Shown here: piece by piece, positions 8,430 to 17,632 of the stretch
Position numbering within the stretch: position 1 is the first letter of the stretch
Layout of the letters: each line of letters opens with the position of its first letter
NCBI RefSeq assembly: GCF_003667445.1
Contig: NZ_RCTF01000012.1
Location: forward strand, 62,001-126,000
Origin: Xanthobacter tagetidis
GTDB lineage: Bacteria > Pseudomonadota > Alphaproteobacteria > Rhizobiales > Xanthobacteraceae
Reading direction: 5' to 3'
Length of the DNA stretch: 64,000 bases
The notes under the pieces: model-generated
What the model saw: only the letters and a program-made list of their open reading frames with translations
The model's database searches: none
Told to the model about the DNA's origin: nothing
Program-made: the position numbers and the translations under genes

Positions 8430-9077
8430 TCAATCCTCCGCGCCGAACACGAGCACCTGGATGGGCGTCGGGTTGAAGCCGTTGCAGGGATTGTTGATCT
8501 GCGGGCAATTGGAGATGACGAGGAGAACATCCATCTCCGCGCGCATCTCCACATAGTCGCCGGGGCCGGAGATGCCGTCCACGATGGCGAGTTCGCCGGT
8601 GGGCTCCACCGGCACGTTCATGAAGAAGTTGATGTTGGGCACGATGTCCCGCTTCGTCATGCCGTGCTTCGCCACTTCGAGCACGAAATTCTCGCGGCAG
8701 GCGTGCAGATACTTCACCTGATGGCCGAAGCGCACCGTATTCGCCTCGCACGAGCAGGCGCCCGCCGAGGTGTCGTGACGGCCGCTTGTGTCGGCCGTCA
8801 CGGTCAGCATCACATTGCCTTCGCTGGAGATCAGCTTCGTGCCGGTGGAGACATAGGCCGAGCCCTGCACCCGCAGCGTATCCTGCGAGGAATAGCGCTC
8901 GGCGAAGTCATCGGCCTTGTAGAACAAGGTATCCACCGCCTGCTGACCTTCGAGATCGACGATGCGCACGCTCTCGCCGGCCTTCACGAGGCAGGAGAAG
9001 GGCGCGTTGGCGGGCACGAAGTAATCGCGCAAAGCAGAAGACGCATCGCGGACGGGAGAAGCAAAGAACCGGGTCAT
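8430..9077 (-). CDS. cgdB: Carboxyguanidine deiminase subunit CgdB (urea carboxylase-associated protein 2, DUF1989)
   Basis: A DUF1989 protein of 215 aa, one of the pair that converts carboxyguanidine to allophanate and ammonia between the carboxylase and allophanate hydrolase. Three cysteines align with the zinc ligands of the related TMAO demethylase: C108 in GACSCEAN, C127 in HACRENF and C191 in ISNCPQ. The 64-residue gap between the last two is identical to that in the tdm gene product at 50.4 kb. This supports CgdB as the metal-bearing catalytic subunit. The ATG at 9077 has GAGGGAGG upstream. It lies between cgdA and the carboxylase gene in one transcription unit. Confidence 0.93.
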   Translation of the reverse strand: MTRFFASPVRDASSALRDYFVPANAPFSCLVKAGESVRIVDLEGQQAVDTLFYKADDFAERYSSQDTLRVQGSAYVSTGTKLISSEGNVMLTVTADTSGRHDTSAGACSCEANTVRFGHQVKYLHACRENFVLEVAKHGMTKRDIVPNINFFMNVPVEPTGELAIVDGISGPGDYVEMRAEMDVLLVISNCPQINNPCNGFNPTPIQVLVFGAED

Positions 9078-9088
9078 GAATGCCTCCC

Positions 9089-9901
9089 TCAGCGCGCGTT
9101 GTTCTCGAAGCCGCGCACGGCCTCGATGGTGGCGGTGCGGCACAGATCGTCGGCGGCGGGGGCGGGCGGCTGGAAGCGGATGGCCTCCACCGGGGGCGGG
9201 GCATAGTCCGGCGCCGGGTCCATGGGATGGGGGCAGTTGGAGAGGGCGACGATGAGGTCCATCTCCGCCCGCAGGTCCACGAAATCGCCCTGCTGGCGTG
9301 CGTCCTCGATCCAGCGGAAATTGCCCTCCGCGTCCGTGCGCACGGGGGCGAAGAAGGTGAGCGCGGGCGGGATGTCGCGCTTGTCGAGGCCGCGTTTCAG
9401 CGCTTCAAGGATGAAGTTGTCGCGGGTGTTGCGCAGCACGGTGTCGCCATAGCGGGCGCGGTTGGAGGCGGGGGTGGAGCCGCCCACCAGCACGTCATGC
9501 ATGCCGGTGGTGTCCTCGATGAGGGAGAACATCACCCGGCCCATGTCGGAGAACAGCACGCGGCCCTTTCCGAGGGCAGAGGTCCATTGCACCTTCACCG
9601 TGTCGGCATAGTTCAGCCGCTCGGAGGCGTCGGTGGCTGACCAGGCGATCATGGAGACCGCCGCTGGCCCGTGCGCCAGATGGATGCGCAAGGCCTCGCC
9701 CGCCTTCAGCGGCGTGGACGAGTACCAGCCGCCGGGAATGGTCTCGGTGTGCAGCACCGCGCCGGGCATGATGGAAGCCGAGCCGCGCGGCGTCGGGCCG
9801 GGCAGGGCCTTGGGCGCATGCTGCTGGCCGGCGGCCTTCAATTCCTCGTAGCGGCGCTTGTTCTCTGCGATGAAGGTCTGGGTTTCGACGCTGACGGTCA
9901 T
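9089..9901 (-). CDS. cgdA: Carboxyguanidine deiminase subunit CgdA (urea carboxylase-associated protein 1, DUF1989)
   Basis: A 270-aa DUF1989 protein, partner of CgdB. Typical segments are IPGGWYSSTPLKAGEALRI, the MHDVLVGG region and DKRDIPPALTFFAPV. Only one of the three zinc-type cysteines is kept (C223 in LSNCPH). The positions matching CgdB C108 and C127 are Ser142 and Thr159, so this subunit is unlikely to hold the same metal site and probably has a structural or substrate-binding role. The start at 9901 has GAGGAGAC at ideal distance. The gene begins 10 bases after the transporter ATPase gene stop, within the operon. Confidence 0.92.
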   Translation of the reverse strand: MTVSVETQTFIAENKRRYEELKAAGQQHAPKALPGPTPRGSASIMPGAVLHTETIPGGWYSSTPLKAGEALRIHLAHGPAAVSMIAWSATDASERLNYADTVKVQWTSALGKGRVLFSDMGRVMFSLIEDTTGMHDVLVGGSTPASNRARYGDTVLRNTRDNFILEALKRGLDKRDIPPALTFFAPVRTDAEGNFRWIEDARQQGDFVDLRAEMDLIVALSNCPHPMDPAPDYAPPPVEAIRFQPPAPAADDLCRTATIEAVRGFENNAR

Positions 9902-9911
9902 TTCTGTCTCC

Positions 9912-10763
9912 TCAAGCCGTCTTCAGCGCCGGGTCGTCCCGGCCGGTGCCCGAGGAAGTGGCCGGGTCGTCCCGGCCGGGGCTGTGAGGGGTGTCGGGGC
10001 TGCCGCCCACTCCGGTTGCCGGGTTGCGCGTGCCCGCGATCCGCTTGGGCCAGACCTCGATGTCCTTGGCGACGGTGGCGCCATAGCGCGCCGCCTCTTC
10101 CGGGCGATTGCGGCGACGCTCGAAGGCGATGATGCGGGTGGCGAGGGTGAAGGCCTCGCGCAGATCGTGCGTCACCATCACCACGCTCATCTCGCAGGCG
10201 TTCCACAGCGCCTTCATGAGCACGTGGATGTCGGCGCGGATGCCGGGGTCGAGCGCGCCGAACGGCTCGTCCAGCAGCAGGATCTTCGGCTTGCGCATGA
10301 TCGCCTGCGCCAGCGCGAGGCGCTGCTGCATGCCGCCGGAGAGGGCGGCGGGATATTTGTCCTCCGCGCCCTTGAGGCCGACCTCGGCGATCAGCGCGCG
10401 CGCCTCCTCCTCTGCCTGCCGGCGGCGGGCGCCGAACAGGCGGCCCGAGAGCGGCGCCTCGGCGAGTTCCGCGGCGAGCAGCACGTTGCCGAGCACGGTG
10501 AGATGCGGGAACACCGAATAGCGCTGGAACACGACGCCGCGGTCCGCGTCCGGCTCGGGAGCGATGGGGCGGCCGTCGATCAGCACCTCGCCGCGGGTCG
10601 CGTGCTCCTGCGACAGCAGAATGCGCAGGAAGGTGGTCTTGCCGCAGCCGGAGGGGCCGACCAAAGCGACGAAGGAGCGCGGCGCGAAGTCGAGGCAGAT
10701 GTCCTCAAGGACGATCTGGTCGCCATATTCCTTCCACAGGTGGCGCACGCTGATGGCGGTCAT
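9912..10763 (-). CDS. ABC transporter ATP-binding protein (guanidine/urea-type importer)
   Basis: ATPase of an SsuB/TauB-class importer, 283 aa. Walker A is GPSGCGKTT, the signature LSGGMQQRLALAQA, Walker B ILLLDEPFGALD and the switch histidine VTHD. It should drive the permease encoded immediately upstream, with which it overlaps by 4 bases (ATGA). After residue 235 there is a non-conserved tail whose DNA holds a 19-base direct repeat (9928-9946 and 9961-9979, 33-base period), yielding two GRDDPA copies. The tail looks like a recent repeat expansion and is probably dispensable. Substrate is inferred from operon context. Confidence 0.93.
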   Translation of the reverse strand: MTAISVRHLWKEYGDQIVLEDICLDFAPRSFVALVGPSGCGKTTFLRILLSQEHATRGEVLIDGRPIAPEPDADRGVVFQRYSVFPHLTVLGNVLLAAELAEAPLSGRLFGARRRQAEEEARALIAEVGLKGAEDKYPAALSGGMQQRLALAQAIMRKPKILLLDEPFGALDPGIRADIHVLMKALWNACEMSVVMVTHDLREAFTLATRIIAFERRRNRPEEAARYGATVAKDIEVWPKRIAGTRNPATGVGGSPDTPHSPGRDDPATSSGTGRDDPALKTA

Positions 10764-11572
10764 TTCGCGGCTCCGAACCAGGGGAAGATGAGGCGCCGCG
10801 CCTTCACGAGCGCGAAGTCCATCAGCACCGCGAGCAGCGTGATCCAGGCGACGTAGGGCAGGATCACGTCCATGGCGAGATAGCGCCGCACCAGGAAGAT
10901 GCGGTAGCCGAGGCCGCTGTCGGAGGCGATCGCCTCGGCGGCGATCAGGAACAGGAAGGCCGGCCCGAGCGAGAGGCGCAGCGCGTCCATGAGGCGCGGG
11001 GCGATCTGCGGCAGCACCACGCGCAGCGCGATCAGCCAGGAGGAGGCGCCCATGGTCTGCGCCTTGATGAGCTGCTCGTGCGGCAGTTCCTCCACCCGCA
11101 TGGCGAGGTCGCGGATGAGGAAGGGCGTGATACCGATGGCGATCAGCGCGATCTTCGATTCCTCGCCGAGCCCCATGACGATGAACAGGATAGGCAGCAG
11201 CGCCAGCGGCGGCACCATGGAGACCATGCCGACGAACGGCGCGAGGAAGGCCCGCACCGCGGGCAGCATGCCGATCAGCACGCCCACCACGAGTGCGACG
11301 GCGGTGGAGATGGCGAGCGCGGCAAGGAGCCGGCCGAGGCTCGCCGCGGTGTCGGACCACAGGAGATAGTCGCCGGTGCGGTTGTCGGCGGTAAAGGCCA
11401 TCTTCACGATGGCGTCGCCGATGGTGCCGAAGCTCGGCAGGAGCTTGTCGTCCGGGTTCAGCGCGAGGCGCTCGGCCGAGCCCAGCACGTAAGCGAGGAT
11501 CACCAGCGCGAACGGCAGGATGGCGAGCACCAGCGCCGTTCCCCGGTCCGGCCTGACATTGATGAGGCGCAT
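10760..11572 (-). CDS. ABC transporter permease (guanidine/urea-type importer)
   Basis: An inner-membrane permease of 270 aa, BPD_transp_1 (SsuC/TauC) class, with about six hydrophobic segments. The cytoplasmic coupling loop that docks on the ATPase is visible as the EELPHEQLIKAQTMGAS...VVLPQIAPRLMDALRL region (residues about 160-200). Translation is coupled to the ATPase gene by an ATGA overlap. A 368-base repeat-rich gap separates it from the binding-protein gene, a layout that can give more binding protein than membrane parts by RNA processing. Confidence 0.92.
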   Translation of the reverse strand: MRLINVRPDRGTALVLAILPFALVILAYVLGSAERLALNPDDKLLPSFGTIGDAIVKMAFTADNRTGDYLLWSDTAASLGRLLAALAISTAVALVVGVLIGMLPAVRAFLAPFVGMVSMVPPLALLPILFIVMGLGEESKIALIAIGITPFLIRDLAMRVEELPHEQLIKAQTMGASSWLIALRVVLPQIAPRLMDALRLSLGPAFLFLIAAEAIASDSGLGYRIFLVRRYLAMDVILPYVAWITLLAVLMDFALVKARRLIFPWFGAAK

Positions 11573-11623
11573 CCGCGCGGCTCCTGTGTGTTGCGTGTTG
11601 CGCGGCGGCCCCGCCGCCGGGCC

Positions 11624-11756
11624 ACCCTCTCCCCTTGTGGGAGAGGGCAGGGTGAGGGGTGTCGCGGCGCCGGGGGCGGAGGAAGGCGTGTGCGTCGCGC
11701 GGACCCCTCACCCGCCTCGCTGCACTCGGCACCCTCTCCCGCAAGGGGAGAGGGGA
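11624..11756. repeat. Dispersed hairpin repeat, copy R2a
   Basis: Two GC-rich hairpins (CCCTCTCCCC-TTGT-GGGAGAGGG type, and CCCTCTCCCGCAAGGGGAGAGGG-like arms) joined by about 60 bases. The same unit occurs in opposite orientation at 49581-49710. It fills most of the gap between the importer permease and binding-protein genes. No gene is seen in 11573-11940. Confidence 0.8.
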
Positions 11757-11790
11757 AGCCGCGGCATCCCCTGGGTCCTCCGGTCAAGCC

Positions 11791-11881
11791 GGGGCCCAGC
11801 GCAAGGAACCGCCGAAGGCGCTTCTGAACCCCGACCGCCCTGGGTTTTGCCCGCTGCGCGGGGAGTCTTGCGCTGGGCCCC
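11791..11881. repeat. 15-bp perfect inverted repeat element between importer genes
   Basis: GGGGCCCAGCGCAAG at 11791-11805 is exactly repeated in inverse at 11867-11881, separated by 61 bases. It forms a separate unit from the adjacent R2a element. It could act as a stabilising 3' structure for the binding-protein mRNA or be a mobile repeat remnant. Similar wording (CCGGGCCCCGGC) recurs near 18960. Confidence 0.6.
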
Positions 11882-11940
11882 GGATCAGCGCTCAGGCTGC
11901 GCCTTCGCTTGTCCGGGGCGCGAGGAAGAACGCCCCCGCC

Positions 11941-13041
11941 TCACAGCTTCCCGTCGGCGGCCATGCCCATATAGGTGTCGGAGAAGCGGAACTTCACGTT
12001 CTTCGCGGCGCCCAGAACCTTGCCGCCGGGAAGCTCGATGCCCACCGCGTCGGCGGACTTGGCGCCGGAGCCGAGCAGCTCCTTGGCGAACAGGAACTTG
12101 CGCACCAGGTCCATGGTGGTGCCCACCGCCGGCGAGCGCACGAAGGCCACCGCCTCGGCGGGCTTGGCGAACAATTTGGTGGCGGCGAGCTGGGCCTCGA
12201 AACCGGCAAGGTCGGTGCCGGAGGCCTTGCCCATGGCCTCGCGCGCGGCCTTGCCCTCGGGCGTGTCGGCGGTGAACAAAGCGGTCGTCTCGTACCAGAT
12301 GCCGGCGAGGGCCTTGCCGAAGTCGGGATTGTCCTTGAGCGTCTGGGTGTTCGCGACCATGAGGTCCATGATCTCGCCGGGAATCTTCGACGAATCGAAC
12401 ACGTTGTGCGCGCCCTTGTCGCCGAGGATCTCGGACACCAGCGGGTTCCAGGTGACCACCGCGGTCACGTCCTTGGTCTTGAAGGCGGCCACCATGTCGG
12501 CGTCGGAGGTGTTCACCACCTTCACGTCGCGCTCGCGCAGCTTCACGGACTCGAGCGCGCGGGCGAGCAGATAGTGGGAGACCGAGAACTCGACCAGGTT
12601 GACCTTCTGCCCCTTGATGGCGGCGAGGTCCTTCTTGCCCTTCAGGATCACTGCGTCATTGCCGTTGGAGAAGTCGCCGACGATCACCGCGGTGGTGTCG
12701 ACGCCGCCGGCGGCCGGCACGGAGAGCGCGTCCATGTTGGTGACGGTGAGCGCGTCGAAGGCGCCGGCGGTGTACTGGTTGATGCTCTCCACGTAGTCGT
12801 TGAACTGCACGACGTCGATCTTGATGCCGTATTTGTCGGCCCACTTCTTGACGATGCCGGCGTCGGCGGCATAGCCCCAGGGCATCCAGCCCACATAGAT
12901 CGACCACGCGACCTTGAATTCCTTCTTCGGCGCGGCGAGCGCCGGCGGGGCGGCGAGCGCGAGGCCGACGAGCGCAATCGCGCCGAGGAGGCCGGTGGCG
13001 CAGGACTTGAGGCGGTGCTGGATCGAGAATGGCGTGCGCAT
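11941..13041 (-). CDS. Periplasmic substrate-binding protein of the guanidine/urea-type ABC importer
   Basis: First gene of the guanidine operon, 366 aa. A Sec signal peptide is clear: basic start (MRTPFSIQHRLK), hydrophobic core LLGAIALVGLALAAPP and an ALA-type cleavage site near residue 36. The mature part opens KVAWSIYVGWMPWGYAADAGI, typical of the family annotated as putative urea ABC transporter binding proteins (SsuA/TauA/ThiY-like fold). The ATG at 13041 has AGGGGA five bases upstream. A guanidine-I riboswitch and a sigma-54-type promoter precede it, which argues that guanidine or a close relative is the ligand. Confidence 0.92.
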   Translation of the reverse strand: MRTPFSIQHRLKSCATGLLGAIALVGLALAAPPALAAPKKEFKVAWSIYVGWMPWGYAADAGIVKKWADKYGIKIDVVQFNDYVESINQYTAGAFDALTVTNMDALSVPAAGGVDTTAVIVGDFSNGNDAVILKGKKDLAAIKGQKVNLVEFSVSHYLLARALESVKLRERDVKVVNTSDADMVAAFKTKDVTAVVTWNPLVSEILGDKGAHNVFDSSKIPGEIMDLMVANTQTLKDNPDFGKALAGIWYETTALFTADTPEGKAAREAMGKASGTDLAGFEAQLAATKLFAKPAEAVAFVRSPAVGTTMDLVRKFLFAKELLGSGAKSADAVGIELPGGKVLGAAKNVKFRFSDTYMGMAADGKL

Positions 13042-13073
13042 GAAATTCCCCTTCGGTTCGCGTCGAACGATTG

Positions 13074-13120
13074 GGAATTGGCGAGACCAGTGCCGCCAAT
13101 TCCTTGGCCACTGAGGTCTC
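13074..13120 (-). promoter_or_regulatory. Expression platform of the guanidine riboswitch: two mutually exclusive hairpins
   Basis: Structure 1: a long hairpin 13083-13120 with pairs GAGAC/GTCTC, CAGTG/CACTG and GCCAA/TTGGC around a GGAA loop, with two 2-base bulges. It consumes bases 13116-13120, which are part of the conserved GGGAGAC 3' edge of the aptamer. Structure 2: a perfect 10-bp hairpin, 13074-13083 with 13094-13103, compatible with a folded aptamer. The two share strands and cannot coexist. Neither is followed by a U-run, so the readout (Rho, RNA stability or other) is unknown. Confidence 0.65.
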
Positions 13121-13222
13121 CCGGGCTTTTGTCCCGCCGTGCACCCGTGCCGGATGTCTCCCGGCGCGGTGGCAGCTCTCGGACCAGCGCGCCCCCCCGA
13201 TCTGGGGACGCCGGAACCCTAG
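13116..13222 (-). ncRNA. Guanidine-I (ykkC class I) riboswitch aptamer
   Basis: Reading the minus strand from 13222, the hallmark blocks appear in the right order: CTAGGGTTCCGG (13211-13222), GGTCCGAGAGC (13175-13185), CACGG-type bases near 13140, and GGGACAAAAGCCCGGGAGAC (13116-13135). These match the guanidine-I consensus nearly exactly. The class senses free guanidinium and usually switches genes on. It precedes an importer and cgdAB plus carboxylase, the expected cargo. The aptamer begins about 13 bases after the start site predicted from the sigma-54 promoter. Confidence 0.96.
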
Positions 13223-13244
13223 CCACCAACTCGATGTTCCTTTG

Positions 13245-13261
13245 TGCAACCGCCATGCCAA
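13245..13261 (-). promoter_or_regulatory. Sigma-54 (RpoN) promoter of the guanidine operon
   Basis: The minus strand reads TTGGCATGGCGGTTGCA, with GG (-24) and GC (-12) separated by exactly 10 bases and only one deviation from the TTGGCAC-N5-TTGCA consensus. Predicted initiation near 13234 is just ahead of the riboswitch. This suggests control by a nitrogen-responsive activator such as NtrC. A perfect dyad CGTGCG-C-CGCACG at 13298-13310 lies about 40 bases further upstream and could be an activator site, but it does not match a known consensus well. Confidence 0.8.
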
Positions 13262-13425
13262 TTGTAGTCGTTTTATTTTTCAATGAGTTGGTGTGGCCGT
13301 GCGCCGCACGTCTGCCAGGAGCGTGAACATACCGATTAAAAATTGAGCAATTTGCCGCATAAATTTCTCTATTGCATGCAGTTGCGCGCTTGTCCCAGCG
13401 AGGCGAAGCCGCCATCTTCCGACCT

Positions 13426-14127
13426 ATGGAGATCGTCCCCGCCTTCCCGCCGAAACCGGTTTACCGGCTCGTCATCTTCGATTTCGACGGGACCCTCGCG
13501 GACACCTTCCCCTGGTTCGCGACGGTGGTGAATCCCACCGCCGACCGCTTCCGCTTCCGGCGCGCGGTGCCGGAGGAGACGCACTTCATGCGCGGGCTCG
13601 ACGCGCGCGAGCTGCTCGAATACCTCGCCATCGCCCGCTGGAAGGTGCCGCTGATCGCCCGCCACCTCAGGAAGCGCGCCGAGCGCGAGAAGGACACGTT
13701 CCGCCTGTTCCCCGGAGCCGAGGCCATCGTCGCCGCGCTGGACGAGGCCGGGGTGAAGGTGGCGGTGGTCTCCTCCAACGGCGAGGAGACGGTGCGCCAC
13801 GTGCTTGGCCCGGGCATCTCCGGCCGGGTGGACCAGTTCGCCTGCGGCGCGGCGCTGTTCGGCAAGGCGCGCAAGTTCGCCCGCGTGCTGGCGCAGCAGG
13901 GCGTCATGCCGCGCGAGGCGCTGTGCATCGGCGACGAGACGCGCGACATCACCGCCGCCCGGCGCGCCGGCATCGCCTGCGGCGCGGTCTCCTGGGGCTA
14001 TATGCGGCGCGACGTGCTGGAGGCGGCGCGGCCCGACCACCTGTTCGACGCCATGGAGGAGATCCCCGCCGCCGTGCTGGAGCCGGTGCCGCCGGCGCAT
14101 GCCGCCGCGGCGCAGCGGATGGCCTGA
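13426..14127 (+). CDS. HAD-superfamily hydrolase, phosphoglycolate-phosphatase-like
   Basis: A 233-aa haloacid-dehalogenase-type phosphatase. Motif I is IFDFDGTLADT, motif II VVSSNG, the motif III lysine lies in GKARKF, and motif IV is CIGDETRDITAARRAG. A helical cap follows motif I, as in Gph-like enzymes. The substrate is not predictable. The ATG at 13426 (MEIVPAFPPKP) is preferred over an upstream in-frame ATG at 13372 because homology of the fold starts right after it. It is divergent from the guanidine operon and converges with acs. Confidence 0.88.
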   Translation: MEIVPAFPPKPVYRLVIFDFDGTLADTFPWFATVVNPTADRFRFRRAVPEETHFMRGLDARELLEYLAIARWKVPLIARHLRKRAEREKDTFRLFPGAEAIVAALDEAGVKVAVVSSNGEETVRHVLGPGISGRVDQFACGAALFGKARKFARVLAQQGVMPREALCIGDETRDITAARRAGIACGAVSWGYMRRDVLEAARPDHLFDAMEEIPAAVLEPVPPAHAAAAQRMA

Positions 14128-14192
14128 GAGGCAGGGGCCGCGCGGACTGTGGCGGCCGGTATCGACGTCGCGCCCCCGGCCGCAAGGTGTGG

Positions 14193-14215
14193 ATGGCCGG
14201 GACAAGCCCGGCCAT
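14193..14215. terminator. Hairpin between convergent HAD and acs genes
   Basis: ATGGCCGGG (14193-14201) pairs perfectly with CCCGGCCAT (14207-14215) around a 5-base loop. Its position between convergent genes suggests a bidirectional terminator, but there is no T-run, and this wording is a common dispersed motif in related genomes. Confidence 0.5.
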
Positions 14216-14256
14216 GACGTTTCCCTGGATGACGTTCCGCTGGAGGACGCTCCGCC

Positions 14257-16212
<1,956 letters not shown>

Positions 16213-16490
16213 GGCCTTTGCCTCCCTGACACGGGCGTGAGCCCGCCTGTGCACGCGCACAGCTTCAGCCGTGCATTCTTGCGGCGGATTATGGTGAGGA
16301 GGCTGCGCCTCCACAAGGCACCGCAAGGCAGACTTTGGGTTTATAGCCCTTCGTCGCCCCGGATGCGCGGGGCGGTGCAGGGGTGCTCCGCCATGCCGCA
16401 GGGCGCCCGGTTTCCCCGCGCGGCCGCCGGCATGTAGACAGGTGCGCGAGGGCTGCCGGACGGCGCGCGCCCCCGCGAGCGAGGCATCCC

Positions 16491-16862
16491 ATGGACCTCT
16501 TCAGTCGCCTTCTCCTCCTCGTCGCTGGCCTGATGGGCGCGGCGGGCGTCGCCGCCGCGGCGGCCGCGGCCCATGTGGGCGGCGGGGAAAATCTCGCCAC
16601 GGCCTCGCATTTCCTGCTGTTCGACGCCGCCGCTATCGCCGGCCTCGTCGCCGTGGCGCTCCAGCTCGGGCGCGGGCGCGCGGCCCTCGTCATCGCCGCG
16701 GGGTTGATCGCGCTCGGCGGCCTGCTTTTTTCCGGCGACCTGGCGGCGCGCGCCCTGATGGAAGTCAAGCTCCTGGGCGGCAGCGCGCCGTTCGGCGGAA
16801 CGCTGATGATCCTGGGCTGGCTGGTGGCCGCGGTGGCCGCGCTGTTCGCGCGGAAGGCGTAG
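16491..16862 (+). CDS. DUF423 family membrane protein
   Basis: A 123-aa hydrophobic protein with four predicted membrane spans. The first carries the small-residue run [16 protein letters not shown], and the segment [17 protein letters not shown] matches DUF423 (YgdD/TMEM256-like) proteins. Function is unknown in the family. The ATG at 16491 has GAGG upstream. It stands alone, divergent from acs, with a dispersed repeat downstream. Confidence 0.85.
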   Translation: MDLFSRLLLLVAGLMGAAGVAAAAAAAHVGGGENLATASHFLLFDAAAIAGLVAVALQLGRGRAALVIAAGLIALGGLLFSGDLAARALMEVKLLGGSAPFGGTLMILGWLVAAVAALFARKA

Positions 16863-16910
16863 GCAGCGAGACGTGCGGCGGGGGGCAAGAGCCCGCCGCG
16901 TCTCCCTAGA

Positions 16911-17012
16911 CCGCCGTCATGCTCCGGCTTGACCGGAGCGTCCGTGGCACCTTCGCGCCGCGCGCCCGGCCGCAGCATGGGCCCTCCGATCAAGTCGGAG
17001 GCGACGGCGGTG
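16911..17012. repeat. Dispersed two-hairpin repeat, copy R1a
   Basis: A unit made of a GTCATGCTCCGGC...ACCGGAGC hairpin, a variable spacer, and a GGGCCCTCCG...CGGAGG hairpin ending GCGACGG. Two further copies lie at 49470-49560 and 49719-49830. This copy is more diverged than those two. It occupies most of the gap between the DUF423 gene and the PNPOx-like gene. Confidence 0.8.
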
Positions 17013-17096
17013 AGAGCGACGGTGGTGAGTGGGCCGACGAGGCGAGGGGGCGCGGTGCGGGGCAAAGGGCGACGGTGGGGGAAGGCCGCCCCAGCC

Positions 17097-17567
17097 TCAG
17101 AGGCGGACCTTGGCGTTGTCGCCCAGATCGGGGGGCGTGTCGGTGACCATGCTCTTCGCCAGCTCGAAGGCGCTGGCGATGTCGCCCTTGCCGTCCCAGT
17201 ATTCCGCCGCCTCGGGCTCGACCTTCAGCAGGATGGCGTTCGGATCGTCCGGGCCGCCGGGGAAGAAGGCCTCCATGTAGGCGGACCAGATGTCCTTCAC
17301 CTTCGCCCGGTCCTCCACCACGCGTGCCCGGCCGGACACCGAGAGATGGAAGTGGTCCGAATGGTCCACGAAGGTCAGGCACACCTGCGGATCGCGGGTG
17401 ATCTCGTCGTCCTTGGCGCTGCGCCGGTCCGTGACGAACCAGATGGTGCGCGCCTCCGCCTCGACTACCGGCGCCATGGGCCGTGCGCGCAGGCGTTCGC
17501 CGTCGCGGTCCACCAGCATGCAGTCGCGCTGCTTGGCCATCTTGCGCCAGATCTCGTGAACGTCCAT
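17097..17567 (-). CDS. Pyridoxamine 5'-phosphate oxidase-like general stress protein
   Basis: A 156-aa split-barrel flavin-binding protein of the PNPOx-like general stress protein 26 type. Recognisable parts are RARPMAPVVEAEARTIWFVT, the KDDEITRDPQVCLTF strand pair and GKGDIASAF near the end. Such proteins bind FMN or F420-like cofactors and are linked to stress responses; the substrate is unknown. The ATG at 17567 has GAGGAGG eight bases upstream. It lies 65 bases downstream of the methyltransferase and EVE genes and could be co-transcribed with them. Confidence 0.87.
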   Translation of the reverse strand: MDVHEIWRKMAKQRDCMLVDRDGERLRARPMAPVVEAEARTIWFVTDRRSAKDDEITRDPQVCLTFVDHSDHFHLSVSGRARVVEDRAKVKDIWSAYMEAFFPGGPDDPNAILLKVEPEAAEYWDGKGDIASAFELAKSMVTDTPPDLGDNAKVRL

Positions 17568-17632
17568 CGCCGCGCCTCCTCGTTCGGGTTTCAAGGGCAA
17601 CGGCGCGGGCGCGGCGATGGTTCCCCGCCGGG

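Noticed and set aside
4973..8476. Very long plus-strand open frame opposite the carboxylase gene
   Set aside because: It is a GC-bias shadow of the minus-strand gene. The translation is His/Arg/Gly-rich without domain features, whereas the minus strand gives a full multidomain carboxylase.
13372..13425. Longer N-terminus for the HAD phosphatase from ATG 13372
   Set aside because: The 18 added residues show no family similarity; the ATG at 13426 begins where the fold begins.
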